Shown: positions 44,101 to 52,374 of the stretch, piece after piece | Position numbering within the stretch: the first letter of the stretch is position 1 | How the letters are laid out: every line of letters starts with the position of its first letter | Assembly (NCBI GenBank): GCA_023423695.1 | Contig: JAFAFA010000093.1 | Coordinates: 10,548 to 74,547, forward strand | DNA: 64,000 bases | DNA from: Pseudomonadota bacterium | Lineage (GTDB): Bacteria > Pseudomonadota > Alphaproteobacteria > Azospirillales > Azospirillaceae | Reading direction: 5' to 3' | Translations under genes and position numbers: made by a program | Notes under the pieces: generated by a model | What the model was told of the DNA's origin: nothing | Seen by the model: only the letters and a program-made list of their open reading frames with translations | Database searches by the model: none

Positions 44101-46113
44101 GGCGCGGACCAGTGGACGCCAGAGGCGTGGCGGAACAGCTGGGAGTGGGCCAGGGCCGATGGGTTCGTCCGCAGCATCGGCGATCGTGCCGCCATTCAAA
44201 AGCTGGCCGACGAGCGTTCTGAGCTCGAAACTCGTCAGCGGACTATCCTGGCCGAGGTTGTGCGGCTTCGGACGTTCCTGGGGTTAAAGCGCGCGCTGAC
44301 CGGACGTATTGAGGCCGCCCTGGCCAAGTTTGCTTCGGCGATCGCCAAGCTGGGCGCCGGGACCGGCAAGGCGGCGAGCCGCCATCGCCGCGTCATTCGG
44401 GACGCCACGCTCGACGCCGCGGACGCGGTGCCCTGCTGGATCCTGCCCGAATGGCGGGTGGCCGAGCAGCTACCGGCCACACTGAACGCATTCGACCTGG
44501 TGATCGTCGACGAAGCAAGCCAGTCCGACATCACGGCCCTGCCCGCCGTTCTGCGCGGCAGGAAGCTGCTGATCGTCGGCGACGACAAGCAGGTGAGTCC
44601 CATTTCCATCGGCCTCGACGAGCGCACCATCATCCAGCTGCGCACAACCTACCTGACGGACTTGCCCTTTGCCGACCAGATGGACCCGGCGACGTCGCTC
44701 TACGAGCTCGGCAGCATGGTCTTCCCCGGGAAGACGGTGCTGCTGCGCGAGCATTTCCGCTGCGTCGAGCCGATCATCCGCTTCTCCGCACGGTTCTACC
44801 AGAACCTGCTGGTGCCAATGCGCCTGCCCAAGGCGACAGAGCGCCTCGATCCGCCTCTCATCGACATCCTGGTGCGCGACGGCGTGAAGACGGGGGACGT
44901 CAACAAACGGGAAGCCGACGTCATCGTCGACGAGGTACGGCGCCTGTCCGAAGATCCCGTCTACGAGAATCGCTCCATCGGCATCATCTCGTTGATCGGG
45001 GACAAGCAGGCGAAACTCATCTACGACCGGCTCATGCGCGAACTCGGGGCGGAGGTCATCGACCGCCACCGGATCATGTGCGGCAGCGCCGCGACGTTCC
45101 AAGGGCAAGAACGCGACATCATCTTCCTGTCGATGGTGGCGTGCCCCAAGACGGCAATGATGCAGAGGACGCGCGCGTACGAGCAGCGTTACAACGTGGC
45201 CCTGTCACGCGCCCGCGACCGGCTCGTGCTCGTCCGGTCCGTCACCTCGTCGGATCTGAAGCCCGGCGACCTCAAGCTCCAGGTCATTGAGCACTTCCGC
45301 AACCCCATGGGCGAAGGGAAGGTCATCGTCCGCAAGGACGTGCTCGACGTCTGCGACTCCGGCTTTGAGAAGGAGTTCGGCGCGCGCCTGCTCGACCTCG
45401 GATACCGCCTCCGGCCCCAAGTGCCGGTTGGCGGCTACCGCATCGACTTCGTTGTCGAGGGCGCTGACGACCGACGGCTGGCGATCGAGCTCGACGGCGA
45501 CGCCTATCATGGCCCGGACCGTTGGGCCGAGGACTTCCGGCGTCAGAAGTCACTCGAACGGCTGGGCTGGACCTTCTGGCGGTGTTGGGGCTCCGAATGG
45601 ACGGCCGACCCCGATGGATGCTTGGCTGACCTGAAGCGCACACTCGGCGCAATGGGGATCGAGCCGCTCGGCGCCGAGCCGCCGCAGGGGGCCTGGACCG
45701 AGTTCCGCGAGGTCGAAGCCGCGGAGCCGTCGGAAGCCGAAGCGGTGGCAGCCGAACCCGACTCGGAAGCTGAGGGAGGCGAGATTGCTGCGGCTGCGGC
45801 CCGGGCCGAGGTGTGGCCGGAGGGCGTGGCGGCCGAGACGCTGGACCCGCTCGAGTCGTCCTCGGCCGCACCGCACATCAACCCAGGCGACCTCGTGATC
45901 GTGCGCTACGACGACACGCCGGAGCGGTCCGTACGCGTCCGCATCAGCGAGACGGAGCATGCCCCAGAGGTCGGCATCATCCGCGTCGGCGACCCGTTGG
46001 CCAAGGCGCTGCTCGGCAGCGCGCTCGAAGACGAGTTCGAGGTGGAGCTTGGCGGCGGGAAAACCCGGCTCGGCGTGATCGAGCGCATCGAGCGTGCCCC
46101 GGCGCCAGTCTGA
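41122..46113 (+). CDS. SF1 helicase - nuclease - GreA/GreB C-terminal fusion protein
   Basis: 1663 aa. The N-terminal 430 residues are unassigned. SF1 (Upf1-like) helicase motifs follow: Walker A GPPGTGKTHTIAN (K454), motif II VIVDEASQSD (about 1129), motif III LLIVGDDKQVSPIS, motif IV-like LREHFRC and motif VI YNVALSRARDRLVLV. A long helical insert separates motifs I and II. Residues about 1415-1500 form a DUF559/REase_MTES_1575-type PD-(D/E)XK nuclease (FEKEFGARLLDLGYRL, GGYRIDFVVEG, LAIELDGDAYHG). After an acidic linker, 1590-1655 resembles the GreA/GreB C-terminal domain (NPGDLVIVRYDD, VGDPLAKALLGS). Comparable helicase-nuclease giants are single-gene defence factors; that role is inferred. 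Confidence 0.85.
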   Translation: MAGLTKTQKDLRNVLLYAQELVTFNEKVIYDLSAEPHPSFHEGAVIDLEGVDANVDPEIWLRLRRLRETQPPTPDAMFEGWVKAQPYPSPDKAPMLLDHRMLRLSIEEISDLAEAGLLDPDEVMRPRDADVTFPEAMDAILRTARMPEFREAWRAYVEGPWAKWAEVEKPRRRSIEVYNRLYKVQQAVTAAGEDNAIELVWGIGVARWQRESMRINAPMLEQLVELDLLEDGTLTVGPRQVPPSLALKPFHALEVEGSKALQRDAGAQLERIVEDPDIAFSPFERKVFEPLLKSCAARLSATGIYLPDETGRDPADRSLPSIDGVLRISDTWVLYVRQRAANFRQEDIQKLIKRVEEAKVEEDLPAAGLQFVKPPNDERLYDDAGLNLDDVSWRLPDAVARSHGGSGAGTNHQGSGPEPDFFFPLPYNDDQRDILKRLREADGVVVQGPPGTGKTHTIANVICHFLATGKRVLVTAKNAEALTALQEKLPPGIRDLAISVIHSDREGARHLEQAVQVLANEAKQINPKLVSQSIIDNQRLLADIRDRIAAIDAELLSYARRNLEKVESAGESVLPMELAKRVVQDRALHDWFEDRLDLDARYAPRFTDADIAEARDIRRRLAGDLAYDAADLPDPDALPDVARVLAAHGELARAKVLEEQARSGQVPYMAAGSVEQARAVQVWLTEYQTFFEEVRAETWMVSTYQILLGIRRSDEAAEAALRRALDQWAKLYTEGRELALKGIDTGDVPLDDQAFDAAVAAHARGEKAFGLFSFGKGVLKERLARVLVGGNPPAAPEHWQEVKAARTWQREAQAFLRHWAAVCSSLGLPPVPTDWERGRGELLRLGRLIAALLRFASEAQASLAALQTLFPYGLDTRAVVYEGEVARALNALVANLEKAEFADAQAVRGEFEALTGGRRLPFHAGLAEFASALGDSTVAPNDLADGWRQIRTEAERLSTLRPLRTRLDEIADLVRRSGAPCWADKLTGDPTFDGADQWTPEAWRNSWEWARADGFVRSIGDRAAIQKLADERSELETRQRTILAEVVRLRTFLGLKRALTGRIEAALAKFASAIAKLGAGTGKAASRHRRVIRDATLDAADAVPCWILPEWRVAEQLPATLNAFDLVIVDEASQSDITALPAVLRGRKLLIVGDDKQVSPISIGLDERTIIQLRTTYLTDLPFADQMDPATSLYELGSMVFPGKTVLLREHFRCVEPIIRFSARFYQNLLVPMRLPKATERLDPPLIDILVRDGVKTGDVNKREADVIVDEVRRLSEDPVYENRSIGIISLIGDKQAKLIYDRLMRELGAEVIDRHRIMCGSAATFQGQERDIIFLSMVACPKTAMMQRTRAYEQRYNVALSRARDRLVLVRSVTSSDLKPGDLKLQVIEHFRNPMGEGKVIVRKDVLDVCDSGFEKEFGARLLDLGYRLRPQVPVGGYRIDFVVEGADDRRLAIELDGDAYHGPDRWAEDFRRQKSLERLGWTFWRCWGSEWTADPDGCLADLKRTLGAMGIEPLGAEPPQGAWTEFREVEAAEPSEAEAVAAEPDSEAEGGEIAAAAARAEVWPEGVAAETLDPLESSSAAPHINPGDLVIVRYDDTPERSVRVRISETEHAPEVGIIRVGDPLAKALLGSALEDEFEVELGGGKTRLGVIERIERAPAPV

Positions 46114-46123
46114 GGAAGCGACG

Positions 46124-47842
46124 ATGAGCGTGCGTTTTCGCAAGTCGATCCGGCTGTTCCCCGGCGTGCGGCTGAACCTGAGTGGCGGGCGTGTCAGCAC
46201 GACCATCGGAGTGCCGGGGGCGTCGCTGAACCTCGGCTTGGACGGCCAGGCGCACATGACCCTCGGCATCCCAGGCACCGGGCTGTCGTATCGCGCCAGG
46301 ATCACAGCTCCGCCGCAGGCGCCCGCTCCCCAGGCGCCCGCCCAGCGGTCGCCCGAGCCGCGGCCGTTCCGCGCCCCGGAGCACGGCCTGCCCTTTGACG
46401 CTCCCTCACGGGCGGAGCCCCTGCCGGGCGAAATCCGCAGCGCGGCAATCCGGAGCCTGACCAGCCCGAACCTCCTCCGGCTGAAGACGCTGGTCAACGC
46501 GGCGGCGGACCGGCGGCAGAGCCTCCAGAGCACGATATCCAGCCGCAGGTTCTCCGTCGACATTGCCGAAAGACGCTTGGCGTTCGCGAAGACCTTCATC
46601 ATCCGCCTCTTCTCCCGTGGCCGCATCGCATGCTTGGTAGAGGAGATCGAGACTGGACGGCTCGAAATCGAAGCCGCAACGAAGGAGTTGGAACTCACCA
46701 ACATCCAACTGGACTTCGACTTTGACGAGCATGTGCTGCGCCTTTTCAATGAACTCCGGGAGGCTTTCGACCGTCTCCGGCGGAGCGCACGGGTCTGGGA
46801 CGTCACCACCGAGAACGCGACGAACCAATTCGCCGAACGCACTCTCGCGTCGAAAGCGGTGACCCGGACCCTAGTCACCTTCGGAACCGCCCGGACGGAC
46901 ATCGTCAAGGCCGACTGGGAGGCGCTGCGGTTTGGGAACGCGAACGGCGAAGACCTTCACCTGTACCCAGGCTTCGCCCTCCTCAAGGAGCGCAGCGGCG
47001 ACTTCGCGCTTGTCGACATCGCGGACCTGTGGATCCAGGCCAGCACCGTGCGGTTCCATGAGGAGGATGGCGTGCCGCACGACGCCACCGTCGTGGGAAC
47101 CACCTGGAAGAAGACCAACAAGGACGGTTCCCCCGACCGCCGGTTTCGGGACAACTACCAGATTCCGATCGCCCATTACGGCGAACTGACGATCCGCAGC
47201 AAGACCGGGATCAACGAGGCCTACATGTTCAGCAACGCGGGCGCGGCGGCTGGCTTCGCGTCCGCTTTCGCCACGTATCAGGCGGCGCTCGCCGCGACAG
47301 CAGGCGGCGTGGCGGCGCCCTCTGACGACGGAGTCGACGGCGGAGCGGTCGAAACCGCGTTCGAGGTCGACGCGGACGGCGATGCCCCGGTCCGCCGCCC
47401 ACTGTTTCCCATGCTCGACGCCGTGTTCCTGGCGTTGCTCGCCATCGGCGCCGGCGCCTGGTTCGTAGGGCCGCGCCTCTGGAATGCCCCGGCGCCGATT
47501 GCCGCGCTCACCGCGGCAGCGCCGACGGCCTCCGAAGCGCTCGTGACGCCCCCCGCGCTCCCTCCGCAAGGCGTGGTGACCGCAAGCGTTTCAAGCGCGC
47601 CCGCGGAGAGCGGTGTGACCGCGCCCGTGTCCAAGGCGGTTACGCGAGAGACGATCGAGGTGCGCGCCCAAGCCGCGAACGTCCGGAAGGACACGGGCGC
47701 CAACGCGCCGGTCCTCCGGACCGCGCGCAAAGGCGAGAGGTTCGCCGTGTTCTCCCAAAAGGAAGACTGGCTTGAGATCGGCGACGCGCAGCCCGCGGGG
47801 TGGATCCACCGCAGCTTGGTCAGGCAGGCGATCGAGAGGTGA
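46124..47842 (+). CDS. DUF4236 protein with transmembrane helix and SH3b domain
   Basis: 572 aa from the ATG at 46124, 10 bases after the helicase stop; the ORF is also open from 46094, but the family begins at this ATG. The N-terminus MSVRFRKSIRLFPGVRLNLS is the DUF4236 signature (RFRKS.kl.PG.R.N.s.). A helical region (110-240) and a beta-rich middle follow. A single hydrophobic helix lies near 430 (LDAVFLALLAIGAGAWFVG), and a C-terminal bacterial SH3 domain ends the protein (VRAQAANVRKDTGANAPVLR, WLEIGDAQPAGWIHRSLV). It could anchor a complex at the membrane or cell wall. Operon partnership with the helicase is suggested by the 10-bp gap. Confidence 0.8.
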   Translation: MSVRFRKSIRLFPGVRLNLSGGRVSTTIGVPGASLNLGLDGQAHMTLGIPGTGLSYRARITAPPQAPAPQAPAQRSPEPRPFRAPEHGLPFDAPSRAEPLPGEIRSAAIRSLTSPNLLRLKTLVNAAADRRQSLQSTISSRRFSVDIAERRLAFAKTFIIRLFSRGRIACLVEEIETGRLEIEAATKELELTNIQLDFDFDEHVLRLFNELREAFDRLRRSARVWDVTTENATNQFAERTLASKAVTRTLVTFGTARTDIVKADWEALRFGNANGEDLHLYPGFALLKERSGDFALVDIADLWIQASTVRFHEEDGVPHDATVVGTTWKKTNKDGSPDRRFRDNYQIPIAHYGELTIRSKTGINEAYMFSNAGAAAGFASAFATYQAALAATAGGVAAPSDDGVDGGAVETAFEVDADGDAPVRRPLFPMLDAVFLALLAIGAGAWFVGPRLWNAPAPIAALTAAAPTASEALVTPPALPPQGVVTASVSSAPAESGVTAPVSKAVTRETIEVRAQAANVRKDTGANAPVLRTARKGERFAVFSQKEDWLEIGDAQPAGWIHRSLVRQAIER

Positions 47843-48045
47843 CGCAAGAGTTGGAGCCCGTTGCGGCGTCCGCCCCGATCGAAGTACAATCTATGGCTGG
47901 AGGTTCGTGGCCATCGCCGTCGCCGGCTTCCTGGAGATCGCGCTGCTGGGAACCTGCAGTGCCCCTGAAACCTTCTGGCTTCTCGGGTGGCGGCCTACTA
48001 TCCGGTTTGGGGTCGGGTGGTCAGGTCGGAGCGCGCCGCCGACCC
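47843..48045. other. intergenic, no gene seen
   Basis: Short spacer between the DUF4236 gene and the IS6 terminus. No gene or repeat is recognised. Confidence 0.4.
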
Positions 48046-48330
48046 GGTTCTGTTGCAAAGTCTGACGGTGGTCGCGGAGAGCCGCGGCATCAGGGCTGTC
48101 AGGCGGCGATCCCGAACAGGCCGGCGATGAAGGTCGCCTGGGCCGGCATGTTGTTGGCGGGCATGGCGGCAACCTGCCCCTTGCCCACCATCGCCAGGCT
48201 CTCGTAGCCGGCGATCGTCCGGCGCGCGGTGTGGAAGCTTTTGAACCCGAGCCCCGGCCGGACCAGCCGCTTAATGCGGCGGTGATCCTGTTCAACGATA
48301 TTGTTCAGTTATTTCACTTGGCGCAGCTTG
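48046..48330 (-). pseudogene. IS6-family transposase 3' fragment with terminal repeat
   Basis: GGTTCTGTTGCAAAGTC at 48046-48062 is the canonical IS6/IS26-type terminus. Inside it the minus frame ending at 48099 reads NNIVEQDHRRIKRLVRPGLG, FKSFHTARRTIAGYESLAMV and AGLFGIAA, the C-terminal 70 residues of an IS6 transposase. A TAA replaces the conserved Tyr of KYLNN near 48312, and the rest of the element is missing upstream. Confidence 0.8.
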
Positions 48331-48546
48331 GTGAAGCGCCATAGCTCCGGCGTTGTCACCTTGTAGCCCATGGCTTCGGGCTCGCCCCAGCGGTGCTCGG
48401 CGTCGCTCTGGGCGCTCCAGTCCTCGCCCTCGACCACCACCCGGGTGACGCGGGCGCCGCCGAAGATCTCCTTGCGGTCGATATCAGCCAGCACTTCGAA
48501 GCGCTCGTGAACCGCCCCGGGTTTCCCGGAGGCCGACTTGGTTGAG

Positions 48547-49452
48547 TCACGCCGCGATGGCGACGTCCTCGATTTGAGCATAATAGCGCGCTTCGGCCTC
48601 GGCGGGAGGGATGTTGCCGATGGGTTCGAGGAGGCGGCGGTTGTTGAACCAATCGACCCATTCCAGGGTGGCGAACTCGACGGTCTCCAAGGTGCGCCAT
48701 GGCCCACGGCGCCGGATCACCTCGGTCTTGTAGAGGCCGTTGATCGTCTCGGCCAAGGCGTTGTCATAGGAATCGCCGACGCTGCCGACCGACGATTCGA
48801 CACCGGCGTCGCTGAGACGCTCGGTGTACCGAATGGCGACGTATTGCGATCCGCGGTCCGAGTGGTGAATGAGACCGCCGCCCTTGGCGGGCCGGCGATC
48901 GTGAAGCGCCTGCTCCAAGGCATCCAGGACAAAGCCGGCGTGGGCGGTGCGCGACACCCGCCAGCCGACGATCTTGCGGGCGAAAGTGTCGATGACGAAG
49001 GCCACGTAGACGAAGCCCTGCCACGTGGCAACGTAGGTGAAATCGGCCACCCACAAGGCATTCGGACGCGGCGCCTGGAACTGCCGGTTCACCCGGTCGG
49101 CCGGACAGGGCACCGCCCGGTCGCTGATCGTGGTCCGCACCGCCTTGCCCCGTGTCGCCCCCTTCAGACCCATGTGCCTCATCAGCCGGGCCACCGTGCA
49201 GCGTGCCACGTCGATGCCCTCCCGCCGCAACTGCCGCCAGACTTTCCGCACCCCATAGACCTGGAAGTTCGCGTCCCAGACCCGCCGGATAGCCAAACCC
49301 AGCTCCGCGTCGCTTCGCGAGCGGGCCGGCGCCTTGGCCGGATCGGCCCGCCGGGCGGCATGGGCGCGATAGGTGGACGGGGCGATCGGCAGCACCTTGC
49401 AGATCGGCTCGACCCCGTGGACGGCGCGGTGCGCGTCGATGAAGGCGATCAT
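48547..49452 (-). CDS. IS3-family transposase OrfB (DDE)
   Basis: 301 aa. HTH_21 region (HRAVHGVEPICKVLPIAPST, AIRRVWDANFQVYGVRKVWR) followed by the rve integrase core with NALWVADFTYVATWQGF (first D), HHSDRGSQYVAIRYTERLSD (second D) and DNALAETINGLYKTEVI (E). It overlaps orfA by 4 bases. IS3 elements normally make an OrfAB fusion by programmed -1 frameshifting near this overlap. Confidence 0.93.
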   Translation of the reverse strand: MIAFIDAHRAVHGVEPICKVLPIAPSTYRAHAARRADPAKAPARSRSDAELGLAIRRVWDANFQVYGVRKVWRQLRREGIDVARCTVARLMRHMGLKGATRGKAVRTTISDRAVPCPADRVNRQFQAPRPNALWVADFTYVATWQGFVYVAFVIDTFARKIVGWRVSRTAHAGFVLDALEQALHDRRPAKGGGLIHHSDRGSQYVAIRYTERLSDAGVESSVGSVGDSYDNALAETINGLYKTEVIRRRGPWRTLETVEFATLEWVDWFNNRRLLEPIGNIPPAEAEARYYAQIEDVAIAA

Positions 49453-49778
49453 TTCTTGAACGGGCGGTCGAGCTCCGCCTGGGCGAAATACGCTGATGCC
49501 TTGCGAAGGATCTCGTTCGCCTGGCGCAGTTCCCGCACCTCACGCTCCAACGCCTTGATCCGTTCCTGCTCGTCCCTGCTCGGGCCGGGCCGCTTGCCCT
49601 GGTCGCGTTCGGCCTGCCGCACCCAGCCCCGCAGCGTCTCCGCCGTGCAGCCGATCTTCGCCGCGATCGAGCCGATCGCCGCCCACTGCGAGGCGTGATC
49701 GCCTTCGTGCTCGAACACCATCCGAACCGCGCGCTCGCGGACTTCAGGAGCGTATTTGCGGGATGCCGCTTTCGTCAT
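49449..49778 (-). CDS. IS3-family transposase OrfA (HTH)
   Basis: 109 aa with a HTH_Tnp_1 motif (KYAPEVRERAVRMVFEHEGD, AAKIGCTAETLRGWVRQAER) and a C-terminal leucine-zipper coiled coil (RIKALEREVRELRQANEILR). It binds the IS ends, and OrfB lies directly downstream. The start is the ATG at 49778, 53 bp inside the right terminus. Confidence 0.92.
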   Translation of the reverse strand: MTKAASRKYAPEVRERAVRMVFEHEGDHASQWAAIGSIAAKIGCTAETLRGWVRQAERDQGKRPGPSRDEQERIKALEREVRELRQANEILRKASAYFAQAELDRPFKK

Positions 49779-50341
49779 GATGACCCCATCTTCTCAAGAA
49801 ATGGAGCCTCCGACAAACCCGGCGCGGTTCACTCGCGGATCGCCTCGACCACTTGGTTGCGGGACAGCAGGCCGTGCGGCAGCGCGCCGAGGATGGCGTC
49901 CATCTTCTCCTCGATCACGGCTTCGGCCTTCCCGCCCAGGTGCGCGCCGAGAGCCTCCCGCGCCTTGTCCCGGGCGCTGCCCGGGTTAACGGGCAGCGCC
50001 TCGGTGATGGCCTCGCTCGCGGTGTCGGCGTCGTAGTAGCCCTCGACGGCTTCGACGATAGCGCGGGCGGCGGCCACCACCTCCTCGACCTCGGCGCGGC
50101 CGAGGCCGTCGGAGAACCGCATCGACCGGTGGGCGCTGGCGCCGCGGACAGCGACGCGGCCGGACCAGTCGGCTTCGACCGCGAGGCCCTGGAAGGCCGT
50201 CGTGCCCTCCAGGAAGGTGGCGAGCATGGTGCACGGCTCGCCCTCGTTGCCGGCGGCGAGGATGATGCTGCGGATGGCGTCGGTCTGGCTGGTCATGCCG
50301 TGGCGCTCTTTCTGGTTCGGGTTGTAGCGTCGGCGCCGGTG

Positions 50342-50728
50342 TCAGTCGATCACTTCCGCCAGCTCCTCGAGGCGGAGGACCTCGGCCTTGTAGTCGCCAT
50401 CCAGGAGCAGCACTTCGACGGCGGTGCGGTCGATCGTGCCGCGGATCAGGGCGCAGTCGATGGCGTGGGCGGCCTCGGCGCGGCGGTTGCCCCACTCCAT
50501 CCACCAGGCGAGGGCGTCGGCCTTAGCCTCCTCGCCCTTGGCGATGCGCTGGATCATGTCGTCGCAGTCCTCGTCAGCCTCGACGACGGTGAGGACCTCG
50601 ACGGCCTCGGCTAGGCCGTTGGCGCCGGCGGCGCGCAGCGCCTCGGAGCGGAGCTCGAAGCGTGGGAAGCGGGCGGCGATCACGGCGGCGTCCTGGGCGG
50701 AGCGGATGACGGTGTCGGTGGCGGTCAT
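50342..50728 (-). CDS. small hypothetical plasmid protein
   Basis: 128 aa from the ATG at 50728 with a strong AGAGGAG ribosome site. It is acidic and helical, containing KADALAWWMEWGNRRAEAAH and ending LRLEELAEVID. The neighbouring upstream protein carries a related KADALRWMM segment. No family is recognised. It lies 42 bp from its upstream neighbour and 45 bp from the IS3-split gene, so the three look like one plasmid operon. Confidence 0.6.
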   Translation of the reverse strand: MTATDTVIRSAQDAAVIAARFPRFELRSEALRAAGANGLAEAVEVLTVVEADEDCDDMIQRIAKGEEAKADALAWWMEWGNRRAEAAHAIDCALIRGTIDRTAVEVLLLDGDYKAEVLRLEELAEVID

Positions 50729-50769
50729 GGCTGGTGCTCCTCTGAATCGGCTTGCGTGTTGCGGCGGGG

Positions 50770-51153
50770 CTAGAGCAAATCGACCTTGTCGTCGATCATC
50801 ATCCAACGCAGGGCATCGGCCTTGCACTCGTCCTCCTGGCGCAGCTTCTCGACGAGCGCCGTGCAGGGCAGGCCCATGATCTTCTTGACGCGCGACGCCA
50901 GATCGCCCTGCATCCCCTCGGCGTGCATCTTAGCGGCGCGGTAGTCGTAGCCGAGTAGCCGGCAGGCCTCCGCCGCCCGCAGGACCGTGACGCGCTTGCG
51001 GACCGCGCCGTAGCCATCGCCCTCGTAGCAGAGGATGTCCTGGCCGGTGCGACGGTCGGCGTCCTCGACGGTGATCGTGTACCCGCCGCCAACGGTATAC
51101 ACGGAGTTGCGGGCCTCAGTCAGGGCGGCGGTGAGGCTGATCGTGCGGGTCAT
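50770..51153 (-). CDS. small hypothetical plasmid protein
   Basis: 127 aa with GAGGAGA 7 bases before the ATG at 51153. It begins MTRTISLTAALTEARNSVYT, has a short beta region (GGGYTITVEDAD, QDILCYEGDGYGA) and ends ADALRWMMIDDKVDLL. It is the first of three consecutive small plasmid genes. No domain is recognised and no membrane segment is seen. Confidence 0.6.
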   Translation of the reverse strand: MTRTISLTAALTEARNSVYTVGGGYTITVEDADRRTGQDILCYEGDGYGAVRKRVTVLRAAEACRLLGYDYRAAKMHAEGMQGDLASRVKKIMGLPCTALVEKLRQEDECKADALRWMMIDDKVDLL

Positions 51154-51472
51154 GGCTGTTCTCCTCGGTCTGGCGATGCGTCCGGGGCTTGTCTTGCGCC
51201 TCCGGCTCGGTCAGGCGTCCACTCCCATATTGGGTCGGGCGCCCTGCCCAACCGGCGGCTACGCCGCCAGTTCGACCCCGTGCATGGCGAGCGTCATAAG
51301 CTGGTGCGCGGACAGCTTGATCCTGGCGATGGCGGCGATGGCGGCGATGGCAGAGGGCTTTCCACCGGCATGGGTGCACGAGAGCCCGCCGCGGCCTGAA
51401 GGGCGTTCCCCGGCTGCTTACAGCGGTAAAGGCCGGATGAGGTTTGGTCCTCCACGTTCCCGGTTTGCCCAA
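51154..51472. other. intergenic with short tandem repeat
   Basis: No gene is supported. The unit GGCGATGGC is repeated three times at 51325-51351. The stretch probably contains the promoter of the three minus-strand plasmid genes. Confidence 0.4.
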
Positions 51473-51620
51473 TCACGCAGCCTTCAGGACGCGATGGTGC
51501 AGCATATCGAAGCCGCCACGCCCATTCATCGTGCGCCCCATCGTCTTCAGCTTACTGATCCGCCCCTCAACCGTTCCGGTGCTACACGGCAGTGACGGAC
51601 AGTCGTTCTGATACAATTTT
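51473..51620 (-). pseudogene. ISL3-like transposase C-terminal fragment
   Basis: The minus frame reads CSTGTVEGRISKLKTMGRTM and NGRGGFDMLHHRVLKAA, the conserved C-terminal E(G)xxxxxK and YGRxxFxLLRxRVL motifs of ISL3 transposases, ending at 51473. Upstream the frame turns into the 3' part of the membrane-protein gene, so only about 45 residues remain. Confidence 0.65.
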
Positions 51621-51638
51621 TTCATCTTTGCGTAATAA

Positions 51639-52373
51639 TCATTTCCGCACCGTTGCATCTTCATGACACAATCGTTCCAGGGTCGCGCTCCGTTTGTTGG
51701 AACCTCCAAACAGATCGCTCAGAAGATCTAGCCCATTCTTTTGGGCGTCCGGTTCCGATGCAGCCATGACGTACAAAAATTCTCTGATGACCTTGAGGCT
51801 TTTGCTTCGGCGCTCGCCGATGTCGTTTGAGGATGCTGCTCCTCCTTCCTGCACGCGCTGCCAAACGTCCAGCATCTCTCTCGGAACTTCCAGTCGCTGG
51901 CGCAGTTCCTGCGGGGGCACATCAATGAAAGTCGATACCTCGATGTCGTTGATCCGCCGTAGCGCGATCTGCTGCTCGTATGGCAGCGGCACCCGCCCTT
52001 CAGCCCGGGCTTGGTCGAGTTCCGTCGCCAGCTGGAACAGCCCACTCCACGTCATGGCCAGAACAATCACGGTGAGCAAGAGGATGGTCCAGCAGGCTAT
52101 GTCCCTCCGAGCCTGTCGGCGCATCAGAACATGGACCGCGGTATCGGTTTCAGCATTGCTCTCCACCATCAGGTTCCGCCGGTCAGCAGCTGACAGCACC
52201 GAGGCTTCCGGGTCGCTGCAGAGGAAAATCCTGCGCTCGGCCGGCGGCAGCCTACGGATGTGCAGGATCAGGTGCTCCTGATCCTGCTCGCAGGCTTGGG
52301 TGGCCTCAGCCCGCCGGCGGTCCAACTCTTCGAGCAGGAGCCGGTGCGGGATCATGCCGCCGGCGCCGCTCAT
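51639..52373 (-). CDS. single-pass membrane protein linked to ParA-like gene
   Basis: 244 aa starting one base after the ParA-like stop, so the two are coupled. The N-terminus is helical and charged; one transmembrane helix lies at about 95-117 (CWTILLLTVIVLAMTWSGLF); the C-terminal region is helical (NDIEVSTFIDVPPQELRQRL). Its end abuts the ISL3 fragment and may be truncated. No domain is recognised. A membrane partner for a ParA-like ATPase could position plasmid or transfer machinery. Confidence 0.6.
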   Translation of the reverse strand: MSGAGGMIPHRLLLEELDRRRAEATQACEQDQEHLILHIRRLPPAERRIFLCSDPEASVLSAADRRNLMVESNAETDTAVHVLMRRQARRDIACWTILLLTVIVLAMTWSGLFQLATELDQARAEGRVPLPYEQQIALRRINDIEVSTFIDVPPQELRQRLEVPREMLDVWQRVQEGGAASSNDIGERRSKSLKVIREFLYVMAASEPDAQKNGLDLLSDLFGGSNKRSATLERLCHEDATVRK

Positions 52374-52374
52374 A

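Larger units (their letters stand above)
48508..49831. mobile_element. complete IS3-family element
   Basis: Ends TGAACCGCCCCGGGTTTCCC (48508) and the complement of TGAACCGCGCCGGGTTTGTC (49831) match at 17 of 20 bases, with GGAGGC next on both sides. The direct repeat CTCG flanks both ends. It contains overlapping orfA and orfB on the minus strand, both open, so it may still be active and looks recent. Confidence 0.92.
48331..50296 (-). pseudogene. plasmid hypothetical gene split by IS3 insertion
   Basis: The 5' part (50296-49832, MTSQTDAIRSIILAAGNEGE ... LLSRNQVVEAIRE) stops at the IS3 end. Beyond the IS3 the same frame resumes at 48507 with RFEVLADIDRKEIFGGARVT and continues to about 48330, where IS6 DNA takes over. 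Removing the IS3 plus one copy of the CTCG duplication restores AIRERFEV in frame, which proves interruption of one gene. The intact protein would exceed 210 aa. The family is unknown: it is acidic and helical, and its two upstream neighbours are similar in size and setting. Confidence 0.75.

Noticed and set aside
51325..51351. Possible CRISPR-like or iteron array
   Set aside because: Only three 9-bp units with no spacers and no replication gene nearby; treated as a simple tandem repeat.
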